Of a stretch of 64,000 nt of DNA, positions 56,054 through 64,000 are shown piece by piece; within the stretch, counting starts at the first letter, position 1, and each line of letters begins with the position of its first letter. The notes under the pieces were generated by a model. It saw nothing but the letters and a program-made list of their open reading frames with translations. It was not told where the DNA came from and made no database searches. The DNA lies in contig CALVHF010000003.1 in NCBI GenBank assembly GCA_944327295.1, forward strand, positions 1-64,000. The letters are read 5' to 3'. Source of the stretch: an uncultured Desulfovibrio sp. (GTDB lineage Bacteria > Desulfobacterota > Desulfovibrionia > Desulfovibrionales > Desulfovibrionaceae). The translations under genes and the position numbers were made by a program.

Positions 56054-56431
56054 ATGAAGACCCAACTTGTCTTAGGTGCCCTGCTTGTCACTGCCACCCT
56101 GACTGCCGCCCCTTCTCTTGCTCTGGCAGCCTTTGAGGGGCCGACTTCAACCACTGGTGCCGTGGATATGTCCGTTGACAAGGTACTTTCCCTGAAGCTC
56201 GACCGTGAGCAGGTGTGCATGACCGGAAAGATAGTCAACAAGGTTGCCACGGAAAACGAACACTACACCTTCCAGGACGCCAGCGGCAGCATGGTGGTCG
56301 AGATTGACGATCATGTCTTCGGCAACCAGGTTGTGACTCCTGCCAGCAAGGTGCGTCTGTGCGGCGAAGTGGACGCCGAGACCTTCAAGCCCAATGAATT
56401 TGATACGGAAACTTTGACAGTGCTGCCGTAA
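56054..56431 (+). CDS. YgiW/YdeI-type stress OB-fold protein (BOF family)
   Basis: 125 aa. Signal peptide (MKTQLVLGALLVTATLTAAP, then SLALA). The mature part is the small OB-fold family of periplasmic stress proteins: VLSLKLDREQVCMTGKIVN, YTFQDASGSMVVEIDDHVFG, and VRLCGEVDAETFKPNEFD. Members are induced by oxidative or envelope stress in enterobacteria; the biochemical role is unclear. ATG follows AAGGAG. Confidence 0.88.
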   Translation: MKTQLVLGALLVTATLTAAPSLALAAFEGPTSTTGAVDMSVDKVLSLKLDREQVCMTGKIVNKVATENEHYTFQDASGSMVVEIDDHVFGNQVVTPASKVRLCGEVDAETFKPNEFDTETLTVLP

Positions 56432-56461
56432 TTGCAGAACTGTACAGTTGATCTCATGCCT

Positions 56462-56502
56462 GCCGCCCTCAAGTCTGTGCTTCCGGGCGGCCTCTTTTTT
56501 TT
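56462..56502 (+). terminator. Rho-independent terminator of the ygiW-like gene
   Basis: GCCGCCC / GGGCGGC stem, 16-base loop, then CTC and a run of eight T. Confidence 0.88.
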
Positions 56503-56538
56503 GCGTCTGCGAAAAAACGCTCCTTTGTCGCATGATGC

Positions 56539-56567
56539 TTGACGTGAGAAACTAGCTTGGGATAGAG
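56539..56567 (+). promoter_or_regulatory. Promoter of the NUMOD4 protein gene
   Basis: TTGACG (56539-56544), 16-base spacer, GATAGA (56561-56566), about 70 bases before the start codon. Moderate match. Confidence 0.45.
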
Positions 56568-56635
56568 TCTTGCCCCAAAAGATAACTCCTCAGTTTTCAG
56601 CAAGATTCTTTATTTTACGAGTTGGAGAGGTTCTC

Positions 56636-58288
56636 ATGAGTCCTGTATCAAGTACATCCAAAACAGCAGACAAGAACAGCCAGCAGGAAATCTGGAAACC
56701 TGTCAAGGATTATGAAGCAAGTTATGAAATAAGTTCTTGGGGACGTATCCGTTCCCTGCATTTTGCAAAGCCTCGCCTCATCAAATTGCATCCTGCAGAG
56801 GGAGGAAGCATTGTTTTTCTTTCCAAAAACGGGAAAAAGCAGACCTTTTCTGTCAGCGAACTTCTGAAACAGACCTTTCCTGAAGGCGTGAATCAGGCCT
56901 CTTCCCCTGCCGACAAGGAGGCGCAGACCGCTGCACACGGCGCATCTGCATCAGGGGAAGGTAAGGGTACCGGGACGGAAGAAAAGCCGTCTGAAGACCC
57001 GCAGTCCGGTGAGCAGTGGAAGGACATTCCCGGGTATGCCGGTTCCTATCAGGTGAGCCAGCTTGGCAATGTGCGATCCCTGTCCATGACCCCGGGCTTC
57101 ATCCTGCGCCAGACCGCTTCTGCAGAAGGCAGACCCCAGGTTTCGCTCTATTCCTTTCGCAACAAGGGGGGCCGCAGGCTTGGCAAGAGCACGGTCACGA
57201 ATTTTGATGTGGATGAACTGGTGGCCAGAGCCTTTGTGGCACAGGTCCCTCAGGAAGGGGAGGTCGTGCTGCACAAAAATGGCGATCTGAAGGACAACAG
57301 AGCAGACAATCTTTGCTGGGGCAGGGCAGAAGATGCCCAAAAGCTTGCCGAGGAAACGGCTGCGGCTGCACGGATTGCCCAGGCAAGGCAGGCCCTGAAG
57401 GACAAGGCCCAGCGCCTGGCCGAAGCGGCTCGGGCTGCGGCCCAGTCCAAGCAGGAAGCAGAGTCTGCCGGGAAGGCGCAAAAGGTAGAAGAGGTCCAAA
57501 AGTCCCGGAAACAGGATCCTGTGCAGTCGCCTGCAGTACAGTCCTCAGCCCAGTCCAAGCAGGAAGCAGAGTCTGCCGGGGAAGAAGATCCCGGCAGGAC
57601 GTCCTTTGCCAGGGTACAGGCGGAAGCGGATCGAATTCTGGCACAGGTGCTCAAAAAGCCCCAGCCCGCGGCGCAGGTTGCGTCTGCCCCGCAGAGCGGG
57701 AAGGACGCGCCAGCACAGAAGACTCAGACTTCCGCGCCTGCGGGGCAGGCGGACGGTGTACAGGCCAAGACTGTACAGGCTGCTGATTCAGAAGAACAGG
57801 CCAGGCCGGAGCAGGCAGACACCAGCAAGGGCGATCTGCCCCAAAAGCCAGCGCAGGCACAAGCCCTCCAGGACAAGCCCGTGCAGGCTTCTGCCGCTTC
57901 GGAGTCCACTCAGGGCACAACCGTCAGGGCCGCGTCCCTGCGTCCGTCTTCACAGGGAGTGCTCTCTCCTGCGGCACGCCCAGCCACTGTGGAGGAGATG
58001 CGCAGAAAGGTGAAGCCCCGCATGCAGTCCCTAAGCGATCGTTCGGTCTGCTGTTCCACCCTGAAGGGCGGCATGCTCTGCATGTTCCCCACGGCCTCGG
58101 CAGCAGCACGGGCTCTCGGCTGCGTGGACACCCTGGATGTCATGATTGCCTGCGAGGGCATGATTGAGCAGCTGTGCGGCTATCAGTGGCAGTGGGTCAA
58201 GGCCGCAGCCTATCATCGCTGGAGTGCGCTGGCAGCGCCCATTACCATGCTGCCTTCTCAGGACTGGAGCGCAAAGGAACTTTCCTGA
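56636..58288 (+). CDS. NUMOD4 / HNH-like domain protein with repeat linker
   Basis: 550 aa. Two NUMOD4 motifs (about residues 19-43, IWKPVKDYEASYEISSWGRI; and 126-148, QWKDIPGYAGSYQVSQLGNV). The second is followed by an HNH-type segment around 209-228 with VVLHKNGDLKDNRADNLCWG, whose His, Asn and Asp residues are kept. Then a roughly 240-residue Ala/Gln/Pro-rich linker with an exact duplication, and near residue 471 a helix-turn-like GGMLCMFPTASAAARALG, as in NUMOD1. Such modules come from homing endonucleases and phage HNH proteins; this one looks like a rebuilt DNA-binding protein. Nuclease activity cannot be judged. Confidence 0.75.
   Translation: MSPVSSTSKTADKNSQQEIWKPVKDYEASYEISSWGRIRSLHFAKPRLIKLHPAEGGSIVFLSKNGKKQTFSVSELLKQTFPEGVNQASSPADKEAQTAAHGASASGEGKGTGTEEKPSEDPQSGEQWKDIPGYAGSYQVSQLGNVRSLSMTPGFILRQTASAEGRPQVSLYSFRNKGGRRLGKSTVTNFDVDELVARAFVAQVPQEGEVVLHKNGDLKDNRADNLCWGRAEDAQKLAEETAAAARIAQARQALKDKAQRLAEAARAAAQSKQEAESAGKAQKVEEVQKSRKQDPVQSPAVQSSAQSKQEAESAGEEDPGRTSFARVQAEADRILAQVLKKPQPAAQVASAPQSGKDAPAQKTQTSAPAGQADGVQAKTVQAADSEEQARPEQADTSKGDLPQKPAQAQALQDKPVQASAASESTQGTTVRAASLRPSSQGVLSPAARPATVEEMRRKVKPRMQSLSDRSVCCSTLKGGMLCMFPTASAAARALGCVDTLDVMIACEGMIEQLCGYQWQWVKAAAYHRWSALAAPITMLPSQDWSAKELS
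57440..57580. repeat. Exact 33-bp direct repeat, 108 bases apart, inside the NUMOD4 gene
   Basis: 57440-57472 and 57548-57580 are identical and encode AQSKQEAESAG. Distance 108 is 36 codons, so recombination between the copies would delete or duplicate 36 residues without a frameshift. Confidence 0.9.
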
Positions 58289-58332
58289 CCCCTTTGTACA
58301 GGCAAGCCTCTGCCTGCAGGACACATAATGCT

Positions 58333-58369
58333 CCACAAACAAGGCCCCGCAACGGGGCCTTGTTTGTGG
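58333..58369. terminator. Perfect bidirectional terminator hairpin
   Basis: A 17-bp stem (58333-58349, CCACAAACAAGGCCCCG; 58353-58369) and a 3-base loop CAA, between the convergent NUMOD4 and ankyrin genes. T-rich ends on each side of the stem serve both directions. Confidence 0.88.
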
Positions 58370-58411
58370 AAGCATGTTTGCGCAAGAGGTGCCTGCCTGT
58401 CGAGTCTGGCA

Positions 58412-59686
58412 TCAGAATCTGGCATCCATCTTTTCCCAGAAGGACGAATCGGACAGGTCAAGGCCCAGCTTTTCCATGAAGCGCAGGCTCTCTTCCCGTG
58501 TCAGCGAGGTCCCGTTGTGCCAGATGGTGAACTGCATCCCTGTGGTGCGGTCTCCGGGCAGGATAAAGCGGTCGTCCAGGAAAACAAAGGGTATGGCCAG
58601 AGAGGTCTGGTCCTCCTTGAGCCTGCCAAGGAAGACCAGCACGAGCTGGCAGTAGTAGCGGCTGTTCTGATTGAAGAACTGGAATTCTATGAGTCCCCAG
58701 GCCGTATTGGTACAGCTTTGTTCCAGGAGTTCGGAGAGACTCAGGAAGCCTTGATTTTTGGTGGGCACATGGAAGTCGCAGGCAAGATTCACAAGGTAGC
58801 GCTCCATGGTATCCCTGTGCTGTTCCATGAGTTCATCGGGGACAGGTTCTCCGCCCCTGTCCAGAAGATCATAGATGAAGCCCGGATAGTTGGTATTGCG
58901 GCTCATGGTCTTGAAGACGTGCACGGCCATGCGCATGGGATTCCAGGAACGCAGCCAGGCAGAGAGAGCCACATTCATGGGCGTTGCCCCGTTGCTCATG
59001 ACGGCATTGGGAGAGAGTCCCTGGGCGAGGAGGGCGCGTGCGACATCCGTATTGCCGGTGAGGGCGGCAAGATGCAGCAGGGTCACGTCCTGCAGGCTGT
59101 TTGTACGCGTGCCGCAGGCAAGCAAACTGACAAGCCTGCGCCGTATGGCCAGGCTCTCCAGGCTCTCGCACTGATGCGCCTGTGCCTTGATGCCCAGGGA
59201 GAAGCGGGCGGAGGACGTGTATCCTGCCCGCTGCAGCAGAAAGTCCAGGGTTGCTGCATCCGTATAGATGGCTGCCAGCCAGAGCGCTTCCTCGGTCAGC
59301 CGTGCTCCGGCATTGAGAGCTGCGTGCACTTCGCGCACGCTGGCTCTGCGTATGGAATCGTGCAGCCACAGGGTGGGGTCCCTGGGAATGCCCAGATCTT
59401 CATAGGGCACAACGGGAGCACTGATGGTATCCGAGTCTTCGGGAAAAACCGGTTCCGGCTCATCGGCGGGCTCGACGAGGGATGCCGGAGTGAGACGTGC
59501 CGGATCCTGCAGCTTCTCTGCGGGAGCAGGGACAGCCTCAGGGGCTGTGGTGTGCAGTGTGCCCTGATTGTCCGGGAGAAGATCCGTGTCTGCGGCACAG
59601 GCTGTCGTGCCGAAGCACAGGCTTCCGTAGAGCAGGAGCAGGACAGCAGGAACGCACAGGCGCAGTGGTGTATAAAATCTGTACAT
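58412..59686 (-). CDS. Exported ankyrin-repeat protein
   Basis: 424 aa. Signal peptide in the first 33 residues (LCVPAVLLLLYGSLCFGTTA). A Pro/Glu-rich spacer follows. Ankyrin-like repeats at about 107-152 (SVREVHAALNAGARLTEEAL) and 202-241 (LLHLAALTGNTDVARALLAQ, then GLSPNAVMSNGATPMNVAL). The C-terminal 150 residues are not recognised, with FSLSELLEQS-like helices and FVFLDDRFILPGDRTTG. Ankyrin repeats mediate protein binding; here the protein should work in the periplasm. Start MYRFYTPLRL is chosen because the signal peptide begins there; longer in-frame starts exist. Confidence 0.8.
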   Translation of the reverse strand: MYRFYTPLRLCVPAVLLLLYGSLCFGTTACAADTDLLPDNQGTLHTTAPEAVPAPAEKLQDPARLTPASLVEPADEPEPVFPEDSDTISAPVVPYEDLGIPRDPTLWLHDSIRRASVREVHAALNAGARLTEEALWLAAIYTDAATLDFLLQRAGYTSSARFSLGIKAQAHQCESLESLAIRRRLVSLLACGTRTNSLQDVTLLHLAALTGNTDVARALLAQGLSPNAVMSNGATPMNVALSAWLRSWNPMRMAVHVFKTMSRNTNYPGFIYDLLDRGGEPVPDELMEQHRDTMERYLVNLACDFHVPTKNQGFLSLSELLEQSCTNTAWGLIEFQFFNQNSRYYCQLVLVFLGRLKEDQTSLAIPFVFLDDRFILPGDRTTGMQFTIWHNGTSLTREESLRFMEKLGLDLSDSSFWEKMDARF

Positions 59687-59982
59687 GGGCAATCCCCATA
59701 GAAAACTCAGGGAGCGTACTCGAAGTGTAATGGGAGAACATAGCCTCAAGCTTTTCCAAGGGGAAGAGAAAAGCGAGGAATTTTTTTTGCGCATGGCTTG
59801 CGCATGCAGGAAGGGACAGCTAGCATGCACTGTCCCTGTGGCCGGCTGTTCTGCCATTGTGCCAGAGCAGGAAACAAGACAAGCAAAAAACAGGCCAGAG
59901 GCTCTTCTTGTGAGGAGGCTTCTTCTGCAGGGCGTTTTGGACAATCCTGTGTCTGGATGCTTCAGAGCCCGTGGGAGGTTCC

Positions 59983-60393
59983 ATGATATGTCTTGATTCC
60001 TGTCCCTGTTCCGGAATCCATCTGCCCCGCTTTGTGCAGCCTGTCCTGCTGGCGCTGCTTGTCCAGAAGCCCATGCATGGCTATGCCCTCAGGCAGAAGA
60101 TGCTAGAGTGCGGTCTTTTTGCTGCAGACTGCCCGGACATGACGGGCATCTACCGCAATTTGCGCGACATGGTCGAACGTGGCGTGCTGACCATCACCAG
60201 GGTCGACGGAGAAGGCGGACCGGCCCGCAATGTCTATGCCGTGACGGACACGGGGCTGGAATGTCTCAGGCGCTGGCAGCAATCCCTGAAAGCAGCCCGC
60301 AGCCACATAGGGGCCGTGCTGGAGCTTCTGGACAGGGAGACAGGGAACAGGGCTCAGGACGCACAACCTGGCACGCCAGCAGGAAGCTCGTAA
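59983..60393 (+). CDS. PadR-family transcriptional regulator with Cys-rich N terminus
   Basis: 136 aa. PadR winged helix: LPRFVQPVLLALLVQKPMHG, YALRQKMLECGLFAADC, TGIYRNLRDMVERGVLTITR, then GGPARNVYAVTDTGLECLRR. The N terminus has MICLDSCPCSG, three Cys in five residues, plus Cys in the wing region, so metal or redox sensing is possible. Start ATG at 59983 follows GGGAGG. The small membrane protein gene 62 bases downstream is its probable target or partner. Confidence 0.88.
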   Translation: MICLDSCPCSGIHLPRFVQPVLLALLVQKPMHGYALRQKMLECGLFAADCPDMTGIYRNLRDMVERGVLTITRVDGEGGPARNVYAVTDTGLECLRRWQQSLKAARSHIGAVLELLDRETGNRAQDAQPGTPAGSS

Positions 60394-60455
60394 GGCGTTC
60401 AGGTGCGCTCCGTCCCTCTTTTTTTTCGCACACCCAAGCCGGCAAGGAGGAGACC

Positions 60456-60764
60456 ATGTTTCGCAGAGGCTTTGGCCTGAGCATTCTCGGCTTTGCGCCC
60501 TGGATTCTCGAACTGCTTCTTTTCAGGCGTTTTGTGGGCAGGGCTCATGTGTCAGTCCTGGAGGCTGCGGGACTTGCGGCCCTGTTTTCCCTGCTGTGTG
60601 TCTACGCACTGTATGTTTGTGTGCGTCTGCCGCGCCTGGGCGTGCCGCGCACGTTCAACCCCCTTGCCTGGCCTGTGCCTGAACGCAGGGGCTTTGCTGG
60701 CGAGTGCGCCGTGCTTGTAGGCACAGCCTGCGTCCTTGCCCTGGCAGCCCTGAAGTGGGCCTGA
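60456..60764 (+). CDS. Small membrane protein, unknown
   Basis: 102 aa with three hydrophobic segments: GLSILGFAPWILELLLF, AAGLAALFSLLCVYALYVCV, and ECAVLVGTACVLALAALKWA. Ends right after the last helix. Start ATG has AAGGAGG at ideal distance. It follows the PadR gene, probably in the same transcript. Not a known family to me. Confidence 0.72.
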   Translation: MFRRGFGLSILGFAPWILELLLFRRFVGRAHVSVLEAAGLAALFSLLCVYALYVCVRLPRLGVPRTFNPLAWPVPERRGFAGECAVLVGTACVLALAALKWA

Positions 60765-61212
60765 TGCATCCCGAAAGACGGGACGAAGATCTTCCCCGCG
60801 ACTTTTCTGATTGTTTTTGCAAAAGGGGCTGCGCAGCAACAGTGCCGTACAGACAGTTTTCCAGAGAGAAACAGCAGTGACTTTCCTTGGTGATTCCAAA
60901 TAGTTGAAACAATAGACAAATCCCGGCCCGTTTCTTCGTTTCTTGCATAATATGAGTTCCTGTGCTCTAATACCGCAGAGGAAACAAGGCCAGAGCTGAC
61001 GGACATGAAGCACTGGACAAGGGACGGATTGTTCCTTTCCCCGGATCATGGCTTCCTGTGTGTCAGTCTTCGGATCCGCTTCAGTGAAGCAGGAAGGGCA
61101 GGGGGATGACGCAAGCACAGTGCCCTGTATGGCCTTATGCTGCGGACAGCGTTGTATTGGCCCTTTTTTGTCAGCCTGAGACAGCGCATGTCCTATCAAG
61201 AGGGGTAATCTT
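60765..61212. other. Gene-free region before lapA
   Basis: About 450 bases. TTGTCA (61168-61173), 17 bases, TCCTAT (61191-61196) is a plausible promoter for the LapA gene just downstream. Otherwise nothing recognised. Confidence 0.4.
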
Positions 61213-61698
61213 ATGCAGTACATCAAAGCGCTGGTACTGGTGCTCTTTTTCTTCCTTGCCATGGTCTTCCTGTGCCAGAATCAGGTGGCTCTTTCCAGGG
61301 AAGTGGCACTCCAGCTCAATCTTCTGCTTCTTCCTTCCACGGAGGCAGTGAAGCTTCCGTTCTATTTTGTGGTCATTGCTGCCTTCCTGCTCGGAGCCGT
61401 ATTCTGCTTCCTTCTGCTCATGTGGGACAGGGTGAGCATGAGCGCCAGGGCAGTGCGTGCCGGATGGAGAGTGCGCACCATGCAGAATGAACAGCTGCAG
61501 ATGGTTGCCCAGATCCGCCAGATGGCCAGTGCAGCCATGGAAGATCGTCCTGCTCTGCTTGAAAAGTACAGGGAAGGCTATGAAAGCCGCAAGAAGAGCT
61601 GGGAAGAAGAACGCAAGAAGGGCAAGAAGAACAACAGCATTGACATCAAGCAGCTGACCATTGATGCCAGTGCCAGTGCAACGCCGACCAAGGCGTAG
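61213..61698 (+). CDS. LapA-family (DUF1049) membrane protein
   Basis: 161 aa. Two N-terminal membrane helices (MQYIKALVLVLFFFLAMVFL and FYFVVIAAFLLGAVFCFLLL) separated by a short loop with LCQNQVALSREVALQLNLLL, as in LapA/YciS proteins. Then a charged cytoplasmic tail with a coiled coil (QMVAQIRQMASAAM, ESRKKSWEEERKKGKKN). In enterobacteria LapA works with LapB to control LpxC stability; no lapB is in this window. Start follows GAGGGG. Confidence 0.85.
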   Translation: MQYIKALVLVLFFFLAMVFLCQNQVALSREVALQLNLLLLPSTEAVKLPFYFVVIAAFLLGAVFCFLLLMWDRVSMSARAVRAGWRVRTMQNEQLQMVAQIRQMASAAMEDRPALLEKYREGYESRKKSWEEERKKGKKNNSIDIKQLTIDASASATPTKA

Positions 61699-61724
61699 TT
61701 CCTAACTCTGACAACAGATTTTTT

Positions 61725-61770
61725 CGAGAGGGCGGCAGCAGGTGGACAACCGGCTGCCGCCCTTCTCGTT
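61725..61770 (+). terminator. Terminator after lapA
   Basis: CGAGAGGGCGGCAGC pairs with GCTGCCGCCCTTCTCG (about 15 pairs, small mismatch), loop of 13 bases, then TTTG. Confidence 0.7.
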
Positions 61771-61954
61771 TGTGCCAGGAAGAGAAGCAAGGTCCTGTCC
61801 CAAAGAGCAAACACGCTCTTCCTTGTGCCACGCTGCCTTTGCAGAATCGTAACAGCAAAGGCTGTTGACAAGGAAAGGGGAAAAAGAGAGAACTCGCATC
61901 CGAATCCGTCTCTGCACCTCCAACAGCAAAAAAAAACAATACGTTGGATTTCTT

Positions 61955-62917
61955 ATGAAAACAACATCCAAACAGCCTGCACATCTTGTCCTTGGCATGC
62001 TCTTCCTCGTGTACATCTCTTGGGGCAGTGTCTACCTTGGCAACAAGCTGAGCCTGGAAATTGCGGGCCCCTTTCTTGTCTGCGGCGTCAGAAACATTCT
62101 GGCCGGCATCCTGATGCTCGGCTGCGCCCTGTGTCTGAAGGGGCAGTGGCGCAGGCCGGCGCTGCGCGAGATTGTGGTGCTGTCAGGACTGGCCGTGCTG
62201 CTCGTACTGGCCTCGGGCGGCTTTCTGGTCCTTGGCCAGACGCAGGTGTCTTCCATGGTGGCTGCCGTGGTCATGAGCTCCACCCCCATTTTCATGCTGA
62301 TTGGTGCCTTTCTCTTTGCCGGTGAACCTGCGCCCAATCTGCCCCAGTGCATTGGCATGATAGCAGGTGCCTGCGGTGTCATCTTTCTTTCCTGGTCCGA
62401 GCAGAGTGCCGGAACAGGCACCGTTCTTGGCGTCATCACCCTTCTTGGCGCCGTCCTTGGCTGGGTCTCCGGGTCTCTCCTGCTGAAAAAGGTCTCCGTC
62501 GCCAGGGACATGCCCATGCTGGAGAGCACGGGCATCATTCTTCTGATTGGGGGCATAGAGAGCCTGCTTGTGGGCCTTGGCCTTGGCGAAGGTGCAGGCA
62601 TCCACCTGGAAAACCTCAATGCCGCCAATGTCACGGCCTTTGCCTGGATGGTTGTGGGCGGCTCCTTTCTGGCCTATGGCAGCTATCTCTGGCTCCTTGC
62701 CCATGTCTCGGTTTCTCTGGCTGTCTCCTACGAATATGTGGTGCCGGTCATAGGCATCCTTCTGGGCTGGCTCCTGGGCGGTGAGGCCATCACCTCCAGC
62801 ACCATCATTGCCTGCCTTGTCACCATTTCTTCCGTCGTTCTAGTTGTGCGCCACAGGCACAGTTTCAGGGTCTATATCAGGCACTATTTCATTCGCAAAA
62901 GCCCGCAGCATCAGTAG
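61955..62917 (+). CDS. EamA/DMT-family transporter
   Basis: 320 aa, ten membrane helices in two EamA repeats: LGMLFLVYISWGSVYLGNKL, FLVCGVRNILAGILMLGCAL, SSMVAAVVMSSTPIFMLIGA and VSVSLAVSYEYVVPVIGILL. Exporter of amino acids or metabolites is the family rule; substrate unknown. It is not a close copy of the transporter at 47177. Start MKTTSKQPAHL has a weak ribosome site (TTGGAT). Confidence 0.9.
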   Translation: MKTTSKQPAHLVLGMLFLVYISWGSVYLGNKLSLEIAGPFLVCGVRNILAGILMLGCALCLKGQWRRPALREIVVLSGLAVLLVLASGGFLVLGQTQVSSMVAAVVMSSTPIFMLIGAFLFAGEPAPNLPQCIGMIAGACGVIFLSWSEQSAGTGTVLGVITLLGAVLGWVSGSLLLKKVSVARDMPMLESTGIILLIGGIESLLVGLGLGEGAGIHLENLNAANVTAFAWMVVGGSFLAYGSYLWLLAHVSVSLAVSYEYVVPVIGILLGWLLGGEAITSSTIIACLVTISSVVLVVRHRHSFRVYIRHYFIRKSPQHQ

Positions 62918-62990
62918 GAGAGGAGGCGACGCCGGACGTTGTGCGAACATGTGGCTGTCGGCTGTTCCGATTTCTGCGGCATGAAAAAGG

Positions 62991-63023
62991 GAGAGGAGGC
63001 TCAAAAACCTCTTCTCCTTTTTG
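62991..63023 (+). terminator. Rho-independent terminator of the second EamA gene
   Basis: 10-bp stem GGAGAGGAGG / CCTCTTCTCC (one G-T), an 8-base loop and T5. 73 bases past the stop. Confidence 0.85.
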
Positions 63024-63670
63024 GTGTGCGTCCGGCATGGCGCAAGACGAGGCGGTGAAAGACTTCTGAGGGGCCCGGCAGCGGGAACCTCCAACCGAAG
63101 GACAGGGAGCTTGTCGCAAGGCACGTTCTGAAGGAAGTCCATGGCAAACCACTGACCTGACGAACAAAAAACAGCACAGGAGTCTGGCGTGTCGGAGAAG
63201 AGGGCAATGAGACTCAAGGTCCAGGAGCTGCACGGAAGGCTCGAAGGCAAGGACGGCAGGGACAAGTGGGCACGTATTGCGTCGTACCCGGGGAGGCTAC
63301 GGCAGCACTGCCGGAGCAAAACGTGCTGTGATGCGTCGGCCGGGGCAGAGGAGCTCCTTTGGCGTGAAGGCCGGAATTCCAGCGTACCCATCAGAGGAAC
63401 TGAAACTTCAGGCATGAAGAGAGAAGAGACAGAAGCCGGAGGGCACGCCCACGAGCCTGTTAGAGAGCAGGCGACGGATGCGCCGAGTGCATGAAGGGTG
63501 CATGAACATGTCTGGCAGGGACAGAGGCCCGCGGGGAATGCAAACTCTGAGTCGTACTGGTCATACTCAGGAAACCCGCCATGATACATGAGCTGTACGT
63601 CTGGCGGTGTGGGAGGCTGGGGCGATTGCTCGCCCAGCCTCCCCGATGTGAGCCGCCCGCAGCAACAGGG
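63024..63670. other. Gene-free region near the right edge
   Basis: About 650 bases with no convincing gene on either strand. A hairpin GGGAGGCTGGG / CCCAGCCTCCC at 63611-63643 lies 26 bases beyond the minus-strand stop of the last gene and may be its terminator (no T tract). Confidence 0.45.
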
Positions 63671-64000
63671 TCACAGGCCGAGTTTTTTGCAGGTTTTTTT
63701 GAAGGGAAGAACTACGGCCCTGTGCTGTCCCGTCTCGGAGCAGCCATGGGGATAGCGTGCTTCGCAGGAAGGGCAGTACCACTGGCTGCCTGCTTCTTCG
63801 CCCTCTTCTTCCAGACGGATGAGACTGCCGTCCGTACTGTGGCACAGGGGGCAGAAGGGCCCCTTGAGACCGGCTTCTGTTTCCATCCAGATGAGACCGC
63901 TGCGCGTGCGCATATGCCCGGCAACAGGGAGAAGTTCTTCAAATGTGTGGACACGCAGCTGCAGATGCTGGATTTCCTCCATGAGGGTGAAGTAGCCGGC
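63671..64000 (-). CDS. Zinc-ribbon protein, partial at the window edge
   Basis: At least 110 codons, frame open to the right edge, so the N terminus lies outside. A zinc ribbon is formed by CPLCHSTDG and CPSCEARYPHG (two CxxC pairs about 25 residues apart). Upstream, IQHLQLRVHTFEELLPVAGH reads as a helix. An ATG at 63982 could be the start, but the frame continues before it (AGYFTL) and looks coding. Function unknown; possibly a nucleic-acid or zinc-binding accessory protein. Confidence 0.6.
   Translation of the reverse strand, partial: AGYFTLMEEIQHLQLRVHTFEELLPVAGHMRTRSGLIWMETEAGLKGPFCPLCHSTDGSLIRLEEEGEEAGSQWYCPSCEARYPHGCSETGQHRAVVLPFKKTCKKLGL

Noticed and set aside
62840-63589. A 250-codon minus-strand frame near the right edge
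   Set aside because: Ser/Pro/Leu/Cys-rich translation with no domain, overlaps the end of the EamA gene and its terminator; no ribosome site.

Overview
The window looks like chromosomal DNA of a Gram-negative, high-GC bacterium of the Desulfovibrionaceae (sulfate-reducing or gut Desulfovibrio relatives). This is an inference from gene content: a porin of the Desulfovibrio homotrimeric type, a MucR zinc-finger regulator, a tatB-tatC-hisB operon, a type VI secretion system (T6SS) carrying DUF2169/DUF3540/DUF4150 proteins, FeoB, and a selenocysteine-biosynthesis gene (selA).

Layout. 1-4.4 kb (minus strand): a glycerate kinase, then hisB, tatC and tatB. 4.7-9.7 kb (plus): a DUF4116-like repeat protein, then a redox cluster with two carboxymuconolactone-decarboxylase paralogues (one cytoplasmic, one exported), a cyclophilin-like protein, an aldo/keto reductase and a flavodoxin. 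9.7-10.6 kb: an AT-rich gap and an orphan IS630-type helix-turn-helix gene, next to the end of the T6SS locus. 10.7-39.0 kb (minus): one nearly continuous T6SS locus. Read from its promoter side it runs tssB, tssC, hcp, tssE, tssF (frameshifted), tssG, clpV, a 259-aa unknown, tssJ, tssK, tssL, tssM, an 83-aa unknown and vgrG. It continues with three Thr-rich coiled-coil unknowns, a DUF2169-pentapeptide fusion, a second pentapeptide protein, DUF3540, a DUF4150 PAAR-like protein and an exported unknown. No tssA is seen. 39.7-48.8 kb: a small conserved protein, mntP, a ZraP/CpxP-like protein, an M18 aminopeptidase, selA (frameshifted), folC, tRNA-Arg(TCT), an EamA transporter and a B3/B4-domain protein. 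49-55 kb: mucR, a long gene-free stretch, feoB and a porin. 55.3-64 kb: an IHF/HU-like protein, a YgiW-like protein, a NUMOD4/HNH-like protein, an exported ankyrin protein, a PadR regulator with a small membrane protein, LapA, a second EamA transporter and a partial zinc-ribbon gene.

How it fits together. The T6SS genes overlap by 1-4 bases at many junctions, so they are probably co-transcribed and translationally coupled. The tail end, from vgrG to the PAAR-like gene, reads as a spike/adaptor/cargo module. Its most novel part is the three tandem coiled-coil proteins at 17.9-20.3 kb. They are lower in GC than their neighbours, and the middle one is preceded by an 11-G tract and a nested inverted repeat, both of which suggest possible ON/OFF variation.

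Caution. tssF, selA and probably the cyclophilin-like gene each look as if one base were missing from a short homopolymer. Shared sequencing error is at least as likely as three real mutations, and the length of the 11-G tract should be treated with the same care.
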